A stretch of 64,000 nucleotides of DNA from Ehretia macrophylla. Lineage: Eukaryota; Streptophyta; Magnoliopsida; Boraginales; Ehretiaceae. The stretch lies in assembly GCA_037974665.1 (NCBI GenBank), contig CM075764.1, forward strand, positions 116,126,325 through 116,190,324, written 5' to 3'. This document shows positions 49,101 to 61,130 of this stretch, in pieces. Each line of letters starts with the position of its first letter. The first letter of the stretch is position 1. The position numbers and the translations under genes are program-made. Below the pieces are notes generated by a model. The model was given only the letters and a program-made list of their open reading frames with translations, was not told the origin of the DNA and searched no databases.

Positions 49101-52100
49101 GAGGTTGGGCCCGCAAATTGAGGGCGTGGGACTTGTGACCAGGTATTCATCGCTCCGGTGCCCATAACTTTTGATCCGCAAGGTGTTACGCGGCGCAAAG
49201 CATACCGTTGGAAAGCTCTCTAAGAGCTCTACGACGGGGGAACCTAGCATGCTCGCCTGCGCCTACTTTCATTTGCGCAAAATCAAACGTTTTCATCAAT
49301 TTTGGGACACTTTTCTTCTTTTCTTCTATTTTTTTCGTCCCGGATCGTACGTCGTGAGCCGCGAAAAGGATGACAACCTAATCCATCACATTTCTTTTAC
49401 CGAATCCCACGGTACCTTGGGTAAGACAACTTCACTTCACGTAGAGACTGGGCTGGCAAACCAAGGGCGTGTGGCTTGTGACCAAGTATTAGTCGCTCCG
49501 GTGCCCATAACTTTTGATCCGTAAGGAGTTACTCGGCGCACAGCATACATTTGGAAAGTTCCCTGAGAGCTCTACAACCGAGGTAGCAATCCTTGTCTAC
49601 TGCGCCTATTTTCGGAGACCAAAATCGAACATGTTCATTAGCTTCGGGATACTTTTATTATTTTCCACTCTTTTTTCGTCCCGGATCGTACGTCGTGCGC
49701 CACGAAAAGGACGATAACCTAATCCATCACATTTCTATTACCGAATCCCACGGCACCTTGGGCAAGACAACTTCACTTGACGTAGAGGCTGGGCCTGCAA
49801 ATCTTGGGCGTGGGGCTTGTGACCAGGTATCCGTCGCTGCGGTGCCCATAACTTTTGATCCGAAAGGTGTTACGCGGCGCATAGTATACCGTTGGAAAGC
49901 TCTCTAAGAGCTCTACGAATGGGGGAACCTAGCATGCTCGACTGCGCCTGTTTTTGTAGTGCAAAATCAAATGTTTTCATCAGTTTCGGGACACTTTCTT
50001 CTTTTCCCCTGTTTTTTCGTCCCGGATCGTACGTTGTGAGCCGCGAAAAGGACGACAACCTAATCCATCACATTTCTATAACCGAATCACGCGGTACCTT
50101 GGGCAAGACAACTTCACTACACGTAGTGGTTGGGCTCGCAAACCGAGGGCATGTGGCTTGTGACCAGGTCTCCGTTGCTCCAATGCCCATAACTTTTGAC
50201 ACGTAAGGAGTTACGCGGTGTACAGCATACAGTTGGAAAGCTCTCTGAGAGTTCTACGATGGGGGCACCTAGCATGCTCTGCTGCGTCTGTTTTTGGAGC
50301 TCAAAATCAAACATTTTCATAAGTTTTGTTACACTTTTCTTCTTTTGCGCTGTTTTTTTGTCCCGGATGATACGTCGTGAGCCGCGAAAAGGACAACAAC
50401 CTAATCTATCACATTTCTATTACCGAATCCCACGGCACCTTGGGAAAGACAACTTCACTTGACGTAGAGGCTGGGCCTGCAAATCGAGGGCGCGGGGCTT
50501 ATGGCCAGGTATCCGTCGCTCCAGTGCCCATAACTTTTGATACGTAAGGAGTTACGCGGCGCACAGTATACCGTTGGAAAGCTCTCTGAGAGCTATACGA
50601 CGGGGGCACATAGCATGCTCGGTTGCCCCTGTTTTCAAGGCCCGAAATCGAACGTTTTCATCAGTTTTGGGACACTTTTCTTCTTTTACGCTGTTTTTTC
50701 GTCCCGGATCGTACGTCGTGAGCCGCGAAAAGGACAACAACCTAATCCACCACATTTCTATTACCGAATCCCACGACACCTTGGGCATGACAACTTCACT
50801 TGACGTTGAGGTTGGGCCCGTAAATCGAGGGCGTGGGGCTTGTGACCAAGTATCCATCGCTCCGGTGCCCATAACTTTTGATACGTAAGGAGTTACGTGG
50901 CGCACAGCATACTGTTGGAAAGATCTCTGAGAGCTCTACGACAGGGGCACCTAGTATGCTCGGCTGCCGCTGTTTTCAAGGCCCAAAATCCAACGTTTTC
51001 ATCAATTTCGGGACACTTTTCTTCTTTCATGCTGTTTTTTCGTCCCGGATCGTACGTCGTGAGCCTCGAAAAGGATGACAACCTAATTCATCACATTTTT
51101 ATTACAGAATCCCACAGTACCTTGGGCAAGACAACTTCACTTCACGTAGAGGCTGGGCCCGCAAACTGAGGGTGTGGGGCTTGTGACCAAGTATCCGTCT
51201 CTTCAGTGCCCATAACTTTTGATACGTAAGGAGTTACGGGGCGCACTGCATACCGGTGGAAAGCTCTCTGAGAGCTCTACGATGGGGGCACTAAGCCTGC
51301 TCGGCTGCCCCAGTTTTCAATGCCCAAAATTGAACATTTTCATCAGTTTTGGGACACTTTTCTTCTTTTGTGCAGTTTTTTCGTCCCGGATCGTACGTCG
51401 TGAGCCACGAAAAGGATGACAACCTAATCCATCACATTTTTATTACTGAATCCCATGGTACCTTGGGCAAGACAACTTCACTTCACGTAGAGGCTGGGCC
51501 CGCAAATCGAGGGCATGGGGCTTGTGACCAAGTATCCGTCGCTCCGGTGCCCATAACTTTTGATATGTAAGGAGTTACGCGGCGCTCAGCATACCGTTGG
51601 AAATCTCTTTGAGAGCTCTACGAAGTGGGCACCTAGCTTGCTTGGCTGCATCTATTTTCAAGGCCCAAAATCGAACGTTTTCATCAGTTTCGAAATACTT
51701 TTCTTCTTTTACGATGTTTTTCCGTCACGGATCTTTGTCATGAGCCGCGGAAAGGACGACAACCTAATCCTTCCCATTTTTATTACCGAATCCCACAGTA
51801 CCTTGGGCAAGACAACTTCACTTCACGTAGAGGCTGGACCCGCAAATCAAGGGCATGGGACTAGCGACCAGGTATCCGTCGCTCCGGTGCTCATAACTTT
51901 TGATCCGCAAGGTGTTATGCGGCTCGCAGCATACCGTTGGAAAGCTCTCTAAGAGCTCTACGACAGGGGAACCTAGTATGCTGGGCTGCGCCTATTTTTG
52001 TAGAGAAAACTTTAACGTTTTCATCAGTTTCAGGACACTCTTATTCTTTTTCGCTTTTTTTCCGTCCTGAATCGTACGTCGTGAGCTGCGAAAAGGATGA

Positions 52101-55100
52101 CAACCTAATCCATCACATTTTTAATTACCGAACACCACGGCACCTTGGGCAAGACAACTTCACTTCATGTAGAGGCTGGGCCCACAAATCGAAGGCGTGG
52201 GACTTGTGACTAGGTATCCGTCGCTCCGGTGCCCATAACTTTTGATCCGCAAGGTGTTACGCGGCGCACAGTATACCGTTGGAAAGCTCTCTGAGAGCTC
52301 TACGAATAGGGGAACCTAGCATGCTCGACTTCGCCTATTTTCGTAGCAAAAAATCGAATGTTTTCATAAGTTTTAGGATAATTTCCTTCTTTTCTGCTGT
52401 TTTTCCGTCCCAGATCGTACGTCGTGAGCCGCGAAAAGGGCGACAACCTAATCCATCACATTTCTATTACCGAATCTCACGGCACCTTGGGCAAGACAAC
52501 TTCACTTGACATAGAGGCTGGGCCTGCAAATCGAGGGCGTGGGGCTCGTGACCGGGTATCCGTCGATCCGGTGCCTATAACTTTTGATCCGTAAGGAGTT
52601 ACGCGGCTCACAGCATACCGTTGGAAAGCTCTTTGAGAGCTCTACGACGTGGCCACCTAGTTTGCTCTGTTGCACCGATTTTATTATCCCAAAATCGAAT
52701 GTTTTCATCAGTTTCGGGACTCTTTTCTTCTTTTGCACTGTTTTTATGTCCTGGATCGTTTGTCATGAGCCGCAAAAAGGACGACAACCTAATCTATCAC
52801 ATTTTTATTACCGAATCCCATGGCACCTTAGACAAGACAACTTCATTTCACGTAGATGCTAGGCCCACGAACCGAGAGCGTGTGGCTTGTGACCAGGTAT
52901 CCGTCGCTCCGGTGCCCATACCTTTTGATTCGTAAGGAGTTACGCGTCGCACAGCATACCGTTGGAAAGTTCTCTGAGAGCTCTACAACGGAGGCAATAA
53001 TCCTAGTCGGCTACACCTATTTTCGGAGACCAAAATCGAACGTTTTCATCAGCTTTGGGACACTTTTCTTCTTTTCCGCAGTTTTTCCGTCCCAGATCGT
53101 ACGTCGTGAGCCGCGAAAAGGACGACAACCTAATCCATCACATTTCTATTACCGAATCCTATGACACCTTGGGCAAGACAACTTCACTTCACGTAGAGGC
53201 TGGGCCTGCAAACCGAGGGCGTGGGGCTTGTGACCAGGTATCCGTCGCTCAGGTGTCCATAACTTTTGATCCACAAGGAGTTACGCGGCGCACAGGATAC
53301 CGTTGGAAAGCTCTTTGAGAGCTCTACGACGTGGGCACCATGCATGCTTAGCTGTGCCTATTTTCAAGGCCTGAAATCGAACGTTTTCATCAATTTCGGG
53401 ACAATTTTCTTATTTTACGATGTTTTTTCGTCCCAGATCGTTTGACATGAGCCGCGTAAAGGACGACAACCTAATCCATCACGTTTCTATTACCGAATCC
53501 CATGACACCTTGGGCAAGACAACTTCACTTCACGTAGAGGCTGGGCTCGCAAACCGAGGGCATGGGACTTGTGACCAGGTATTCGTCACTCCGGTGCCTA
53601 TAACTTTTGATCCGCAAAGAGTTATGCGGCGCACAACATACCGTTGGAAAGCTCTTCGAGAGCTCTACTATGGATGCGGCAAGCCTGCTCGGCTGCGCCT
53701 ATTTTTAGATCCCAAAATTGAAAGTTTTCTTCAGTTTCGGGACACTTTTCTTCTTTTTCGCTAATTTTTCGTTCCGGATCGTACGTCGTGAGCCGCGAAA
53801 AGGACGACAACCTAATCCATCACATTTCTATTACCGAATCCTACGGCACCTTGGGCAAGATAGCTTCACATCACGTAGAAGCTGGGCCCGTAAACCGAGG
53901 GTGTGGGGATTGTGACCAGGTATGCGTCGCTCCGGTGCCCATAACTTTTGATCCATAAGGAGTTACGCGGCGCACGAGATACCGTTGGAGAGCTCTCTGA
54001 GTGCTCTACAATGGGGGCACCTAGCATGCTGGGCTGCATCTGTTTTTGAGGACCAAAATTGAACATTTTCATCAGTTTTGTTACACTTTTCTTCTTTTGC
54101 GCTGTTTTTTCGTCCCGGATCGTACGTTATGAGCCTCGAAAAGGACAACAACCTAATCCATCACATTTCTATTACCGAATCCCATGGCACATTGGGCAAG
54201 ACAACATCACTTCTGTAGAGGGTGGGCCCGTAAATCGAGGGTGTGGGGCTCATGACTAGGTATCCGTCGCTCCGGTGCCCATAATTTTTGATACGTAAGG
54301 AGTTACGCGGCGCAAAGTATGCCGATGGAAAGCCCTCTGAGAGCTCTATGATGGGGGCATCTAGCATGTTGGCTACCCCAGTTTTCAAGGCCAGAAATCG
54401 AACGTTTTCATCAGTTTTGAGACACTTTTCATCTTTTACGCTGTTTCTCCGTCCCGGATCGTACGTCGTGAGCCGTGAAAAGGATGACAACCTAATCCAT
54501 CACATTTTTATTACCGAATCCCATGGCACCTTGGGGAAGACAACTTCACTTCATGTAGAGGACGGGCCCGCAAATCGAGGGCATGGGGCTTGTGACCAGG
54601 TATCCGTCGCTCCGGGGACCATATTTTTTGATCTATATGGAGTTACGAGGTGCACAACATACCGTTGGAAAGCTCTCCGAGAGCTCTAGGACGAGGGAAG
54701 CATGCTTGCACGGCTGCGCCTATTTTCGGACCCCAAAATCAAACGTTTTCATCAGTTTCGGGAAACTTTTATTCTTTTTCGCTGTTTTTCAGTCCCGGAT
54801 CGTATGTCGTGAGCCGTGAAAAGGACGACAACCTAGTCCATCACATTTCTATTACCGAATCCCACAGTACCATGGGCAAGGCAACTTCACTTCACGTAGA
54901 GGTTGGGCCCGCAAATCGAGGGCATGGGGCTTGTGACCAGGTATCCGTCGCTCCGGTGCCCATAACTTTTGATCCGTAAAGAGTTACGTGGCGCACAGCA
55001 TACCATTGGAAAGCTCTTCGAGAGCTCTACTATGGGGGCAATAAGCCTGCTCGGCTGCGCCTATTTTTGGATCCCAAAATTGAACGTTTTCATAAGTTTC

Positions 55101-55856
55101 GGGACACTTTTCTTATTTTCCGCTATTTTTTCGTTCTAGATCGTACGTCGTGAGCCGTGAAAAGGACGACAACCTAATCCATCACATTTCTATTACCGAA
55201 TCACATGGCACCTTAGGAAAGACAACTTCACTTCACGTAGAGGCTGGTCCCGCAAATCGAGGGTGTGGGGTTTGTGACCAGGTATCCGTCGCTCCGGTAC
55301 CCATAACTTTTGATCAGTAAGGAGTTACGCGGCGCACAGCATACCGTTGGAAAGCTCTCCGAGAGCTCTACAATGGGGTCAGTAAGCCTGCTCGGCTGTG
55401 CCTATTTTGGGAGCCTAAAATCAAACATTTTCATCAGTTTTGGGATACTTTTCTTCTTATGTGCTGTTTTTCTATCCCATATCGTACGTTGTGAGCCACG
55501 AAACAGACGACAACCTAATCCATCACATTTCTATTACCGAATCCCACGGCACCTTGGGAAAGACAACTTCACTTCACGTACAGGCTGGGCCCGCAAACCG
55601 AGGACGTGGGACTTGTGACTAGGTACCCGTCGCTCTGGTGCCCATAACTTTTGATCCGTAAAGAGTTACGCAGTGCACAGCATACTGTTAGAAAACTCTC
55701 TCAGAGCTCTGCGGCAGGGGCAGCAATCCTACTCGACTGCGCCTATTGTCGGAGCCCAAAATCAAATCTTTTCATTAGTTTCGGGACAGTTTTCTTCTTT
55801 TCCGCTGTTTTTTCGTCCTGGATCGTACGTCGTGAGCCGTGAAAAAGATGACAACC

Positions 55857-55861
55857 TAATC
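55857..55861. repeat. Presumed target-site sequence TAATC beside element 2
   Basis: The five satellite bases directly before the LTR. The partner copy should lie beyond the right window edge next to the element's 5' LTR, so it is predicted rather than seen as a duplication. Confidence 0.6.
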
Positions 55862-58800
55862 TGTCACGCCCCAACCCGACCTATAAAGGTTAGACTAGGG
55901 TGTGATCTAAACATTCAAGTCATTTCACATTCTTAATCATTCTTGGAGGGTTAACACTTAACGTTTTATTCTAGACTCCAAAATTTTTCCGAAAATCCGG
56001 CAGCATAACGGCTGTAATTGGACTCTTTGTTTTGACCTAAGTTTTCTAACAGCCTCAAACTTTCAATTCAAGTTCATTCCCGACTAGAGTTTACTATTTT
56101 ATCATCGATTGAATTACTTATTGGTTATTTCGACGTTCCGTTTGATTTATAACCTAGCATGATACTATGTCTCGTTTGTCCATTTATCCTCGTTTCAAAA
56201 TATACCTGTTGATCTTAACTTATTAGCGAGTACCTGTTGAGATTAGATAAGTTCATTTGCCTATTCCTTAACTAGCATCATAACCTATGATAGATACTAA
56301 TGATAACAAAAACAAAAACGATCATAGTATGTCTAGCATCAGTCTACTTAATATAAGTACAAACCAAAATTAGACCTCAAATTACAACGGGGGTCTTTTA
56401 TATCACAAGCAACAAATAACATAAGGGAAATAGTCTTCAAGTAGCAAAAGTTCACAAGAAGTCACGTTCAAGCAAAACAACAGTAACATGCAATCACTCC
56501 AGGGGTTCCTCATTAGGTACATTATCCTCGGGTTCCTGTGCCTGTTCTTCTTCACCTGAGATGATAAAAGAGGGTGAGTCCTTATGAACTCAGCGAGGGG
56601 GAACGAGAAATAAGTTTTGAAACTCGTTTTCCGGTTCAATTTATGAAAACCCCTTTTTAAAACATGTCACATATTACAAATGATATGGTAAGCAATTATA
56701 AGAAACAAATCGAGAAACGGATACAATTACCAATCATTTCAAGGATACGGTGAGCATTTGCTCTCAATTTCAATTTCGAATCAATTGTTGCGGCCGACTT
56801 CAATAATCCACTTATCACTCCCAATTGGGTGTACTCCGGATGTACCCCGAAACCTACGACCCAACTCTCCAAGGGTGAATACCAAGCGAGAGAGGGAATT
56901 GGATCATGGTAGTCACGGTAACACCGGCAAGCTCGATGCCGCCCGGCGGACGTGAAACACTACCATGCCACACGAAAGGTTGCAACCTCGTATGCAATGC
57001 ACATTTATAACATTTAACATATCACATTAGGAGGGTAACAAAGTAGGATGCCTCCGAACAGTTATAAGACCGCATGTTGTCAAGTAGTCAAACAAGGCAC
57101 GATAAGACAAGTAATTTCACTTGAAAGGCATATAGAGTCATATGATCATCAAACGGGCAGCCATGTAACACATGTAAAACAGGCTATATAACTCATTAAG
57201 AGGTCCACGCAATCAAGCGATAAGATTATTCAACGTGCAATGATATCAACATGGGTTCGGATGCAAGAAAAGCTTATTTGTCAACATGCAATGGTCAAGA
57301 TCACTTTTGAAGTTATAAAACATTTACGGGCAGCCCACTAAGCATATGATTCCAACACAAAATCCAATTGATCAACACCTATTAAGACTATTGGGTCATT
57401 AGGGTTCCCATTTCATGCTTAATCAAGTGATTAAAACCCTAAGTCCACTCAAGATCATTATCAAGTCTTGCATCATTTAATTCAACATCCTCAAGTGCTC
57501 ACAACAGTCCACATAACATCCCAACACCACATTTCCACAAAATTAGTGTCACAAGAGAGGTTACAACAATTTTCCAAGCATATGGCTAAATAAAACCTTT
57601 ACTGCAATAGGCTGTTTTCTCACAATCAATAGGATAACCAAACAATATCCAAATTCAGTAAATAAGATGTCAAATTAAAGCTCAAGAAGTTAACTAAAAT
57701 CAGAAACAAACCTTGCATCAATTGGAGTTCAGAATCATTAGTTATAGCCGAAACAGTGAGGTAGCACAAAACTGTCCAGATTTGCACACTTTTCAGAAAT
57801 TGACGTTTTTGAGGTCCTTAGATTCATTTTTAGCTTTGGTCCATGTCTGACAAAATTGTCCATAACTGAAAAATATAGCGGTACAACAATTTTCATGCGT
57901 TTTGGACAACATTTACTAAGTCAAATATGGTTTGTTCCACAAGGTCAGTGCATCTGCCAAAACCTGATTCATTTTTCCAGATTTCCAGATTTGGTCACAT
58001 TTTAATGATTTGTCATTTTGAGGACCTTAGAATCAAAATTAGCTTCGTCCTATTTCTGGGAAAAATGTTCAAACCTGTCCAAAATAGTCACCTACCAATT
58101 TTCAAGAATTTTCAACATCATTTTCTTAGCTAAACTTACTTCGAACAGACTGGTCAGAGAGCTGTCACAAGAATTCGACTTCACCTAGCATCATTTTCAA
58201 GCCAAGATCTTGCCATGCATGGTTGTTTAAGCTCATGAACAACCACATAACTCAAGTACAGAAGCAAATATACACATTTATGAACATGGATGTGAAATTT
58301 CAAAGAGTTTTCAAAAGATTTTAACCCTCACCTTAGCAATCAACCACAAAATGCTCAAGACCCTTTGTTGAAGCTCAAATATTCTCCTTTCCCTTGCTTA
58401 GCCGAGAACCTCACTAGTTTTTCTCTATTTTTCCTAGCTTAATGTTCAATCTCTTAGCACAAGCATGATGTTAAACTATGAAGAAAAGAAAAGGATGCTT
58501 AGTAACTCACCTAGGCCGAAAATGAAGCTTCAATGCACATGCAAGAGAAATTTTCGAACTCTAGCTTGTTTGGTTGGTTTTCTTGATGGTTTGCTTGCCT
58601 TGTTCGACCAAGGTGTGATGAAGATGAACAAGGATGATAAGAGTTCAGCCAAGGACCGAAATGGAGAGAGAAGAATGAGAGAAGAGAGAGTTTGTGAGAT
58701 AAAATGATTTGTGAAGCATGTTGAATGTGAGTTGTGTGTGTGTGTCGGCTATGAGCTTCAAAATTCTGAATTTTGTGTTGTCTTGGTGGGATGTTTGAAT

Positions 58801-59546
58801 TGTTTAGTGGAGAATGGTGATGTAGCCAAGATGGTGCCTTAGTATTTAGCAAAGTGTGGCCTTGATGCAAGCAAAAGGTATGACAATGTGAAGATTTGTC
58901 TCAAGCATGCATGAATAAATTATGTTGCTCAAATTTTTCTCTCAAAACATGGTATGGCCGACCAAGGGCTTGCATTTGCTGAAAATTCAGATTCTATTAA
59001 TGTATTTTAGCTTATAATAAGGGTGAAATTTGAGGTGCATTGGGTTTGGGTGAGAATAAAGAATAAAGAATGAAAATGTTTTGGTGTTTGGTGCTTTTTT
59101 TGTCTTCTAGTGAATGGAATTTGGATTATTATATTGTTAGTGGATTTTGTAGGATTGTTTAATAGTCTAGTGTTTCGTGAAAGCTGCTTTATTGATTTGC
59201 GTGAAAGCACGCTTTCCTAGGTCTAGGGCACGCACTACGAGGTAGAACACGAACTACGAGACGAACGCACGTTTTTCAAGACTAAGGCACATACTTCAAG
59301 ATAAGTGCACGGATTCCAATGCTAACACACGCAACCCTAGGTGAATGAACGTAGATCAAAATAAGGCACGTAATTCAATGCAATGCACGTAATTCAAGAC
59401 ACGACTCTCAAACCTAGGTTAAAGCACGTATAACGAGGCATGCACGAAAACCAAGACAGGGCACGTAATCCAAGGTCAGTCATATCACTCTTGGTCTATA
59501 GCACGCAAATTGAGGTAATACACGTTATTCAGGGTCGGGCCTCACA
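55862..59546 (-). mobile_element. 3' LTR of element 2 (3685 bp, subfamily B)
   Basis: Starts TGTCACGCCCC beside satellite and ends GGGCCTCACA directly against the polypurine tract, which identifies it as the 3' LTR of a minus-strand element. It resembles the 16229 solo LTR most closely by eye. It carries a GA-rich tract at about 58659-58692 and minirepeats at 59203-59546. The terminal bases are the canonical TG...CA. Confidence 0.95.
59203..59546. repeat. Degenerate ~20-bp minirepeats in 3' LTR
   Basis: About 17 GCAC-type units, intermediate in number between the subfamily A LTRs and the 16229 copy. Confidence 0.65.
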
Positions 59547-59559
59547 TCCTCCCCTCCTT
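59547..59559 (-). promoter_or_regulatory. Polypurine tract
   Basis: On the minus strand this reads AAGGAGGGGAGGA directly before the LTR's TG end, the usual place and composition for the primer of plus-strand DNA synthesis. It lies inside the pol reading frame. Confidence 0.92.
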
Positions 59560-59594
59560 AAAAGAATTTCGTCCCGAAATTCAATATTACCTTG

Positions 59595-59747
59595 AAATAA
59601 TGCTGGATATTGCTGCTCCATCTGGTCTCGCCTTTCCCACGTTGCTTCTTCGAGTCCATGATGATCCCACAGCACTTTCACCATCGGTATGGTTCTGTTG
59701 CGCAACTCCCGATCCTGTTGGTCTAAGATCCGAATGGGCTTTTCCTC
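59595..59747 (-). other. Chromodomain-like C-terminal segment of integrase
   Basis: Residues 205-255 of the last segment include PIRILDQQ, VKVLWDHHG, EATWERRDQM and QQYPALF. This W...EATWE...YP pattern is typical of the C-terminal chromodomains of plant chromoviruses, which help steer integration to heterochromatin by recognising histone marks. The N-terminal aromatic cage residues are not obvious, as in the divergent (group II) chromodomains. Assignment is by motif only. Confidence 0.75.
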
Positions 59748-60890
59748 GTAAGACAAGTTTTCCCGAAGCTGCAACGGCTCTGGCTCCAAGATATGCGACG
59801 GGTCAGGATGGTACTTCCGCAGCATCGAAACATGAAAGACGTCGTGAATATTGGAGAGGTTCTGGGGTAGTGCTAGGCGATACGCCAACTTGCCAACCTT
59901 CTCAACTATCTGAAACGGTCCTACAAATCTCGGGCTCAACTTTCCACCCTTGCCATGTTTAATCAGTCCCCTCCGGGGTGACATCTTCAAGAACACCTTG
60001 TCGCCAACCTCAAACTCGAGACTCCGTCTCCGTCGGTCTGCATAACTCTTCTGCCTGCTCTGGGCGGTAAGCATCCGTTTCCGGATGAGGTGGATGTTAT
60101 CAATAGTTTTCATCAGTTCAGGTAAAAGGTTCGGGTCAAAAGTCTTCGTCTCACCTACTTCATCCCTGTAGATTGGGGATCGACACTTACGTCCATACAG
60201 CGCCTCAAATGGGGCCATCTCGATAGTGGCCTGATAGCTATTGTTGTAGGCGAACTCCGCTAGAGATAGATATTTCTCCCAACCTTTCCCGAAGTCCAAC
60301 ACACATGCTCTCAGCATATCCTCCAAAATCTGAATAGTTCTCTCCGATTGACCATCCATCTAAGGGTGATAAGCCGTGCTAAAACTCAATTTCGTCCCCA
60401 AAGCTTCTTGCAATCTCTTCCAAAATCGGGAAGTAAAACGAGGATCCCTATCCGATACAATACTCACAGGCATCCCGTGCAATCTTACAATCTCCGCCAC
60501 ATACATATCTCCTAGTGTCTCAGGACTATCTTCCTTGTTTATTGGTAGAAAGTGCGCCGACTTAGTCAATCTATCCACTATAACCCAAACGGCGTCACGA
60601 CCCTTTTGTGATCTAGGCAGGTCCATAACAAAATCCATAGTTATATGTTCCCATTTCCATTGAGGAATCTCCAATGGCTGAAGTAAACCTGCGGGTCGTT
60701 GATGTTCTGCTTTGACTCTCTAGCAAGTCAAACACCGTGGTACAAACTCCGCAATTTCTCTTTTCATGTTATTCCACCAATAGTGTTGCTTCAAATCCCG
60801 ATACATCTTTGTTCCACCGGGGTGAATAGTATATCTTGAATTATGCGCTTCCTCAAGAATTTTCTTTTTCAGCTTTGGCTCATTAGGAAC
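59748..60890 (-). other. Integrase, interrupted by two stops
   Basis: The zinc-binding HHCC part is readable at about 60721-60860 (EEAH, YTIHPGG, then RCLTC). The catalytic core has Asp in TMDFV, Asp in VSDRDP and Glu in DGQSE. Between the second Asp and the Glu there are exactly 35 positions if the intervening stop at 60360-60362 is counted as one codon, the classic D-D-35-E arrangement. The GPF motif lies at residues 147-149 of the last segment. Stops at 60720-60722 and 60360-60362 split the enzyme. Confidence 0.9.
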
Positions 60891-61130
60891 ACAAACCCGG
60901 TTCCTAAACCTCCAAATACCATCATCGTGAAACTTGAAATCTGCATTGCTTTCCTTAATCCTTTGAAATTGTTGGTCCTTCTATTGAGCCTCTCGTAACT
61001 CAGATAACAAAGTCGATTGAACTTGGGTAGTGGCAAAAAGTAACCCTTTCTGAGTCAACAATGGTTTCCACAGAAATGCTTCCTCCAACAACTCCTGCAC
61101 CTTAATTTCCTGTTTTGCCAAGCTTGCCTT

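Larger units (their letters stand above)
46124..55861. repeat. 341-bp satellite array, block 3 (~29 monomers)
   Basis: This continues block 2 in phase. Classes Q and R (TTTTCAAGGCC and GAACCTAGCATGCT) dominate up to about 52.5 kb, often as runs of the same class (Q-like units near 50537, 50878, 51219 and 51560). Adjacent monomers near 48828 and 49171 are almost identical over at least 140 bp, pointing to recent unequal exchange or conversion. Towards 54.6-55.8 kb the classes resemble those of the left part of the window again. The block ends in mid-monomer at TAATC, where element 2 inserted. No gene was recognised. Confidence 0.97.

Noticed and set aside
9262..55861. Satellite array as a CRISPR-like array or rDNA spacer
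   Set aside because: The repeats are long contiguous monomers with no unique spacers, no cas genes are present, and no rRNA sequence is found anywhere in the window.
9668..55936. Scores of recurring ORFs of 60-170 codons in the satellite, such as those beginning MIRKELRGAQHTVGKLSESS and those containing SYVVSREKDDNLIHHIS
   Set aside because: They repeat once per 341-bp monomer on both strands and in several overlapping frames, because the monomers are homologous and have few stops. Lengths vary freely, starts and stops are not conserved, and there is no codon-level constraint or known domain.
59600..59962. Plus-strand ORFs over the pol region of element 2 (also 60376-60663, 61356-61655, 61746-61985)
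   Set aside because: They are antisense shadows of a well-supported minus-strand polyprotein.
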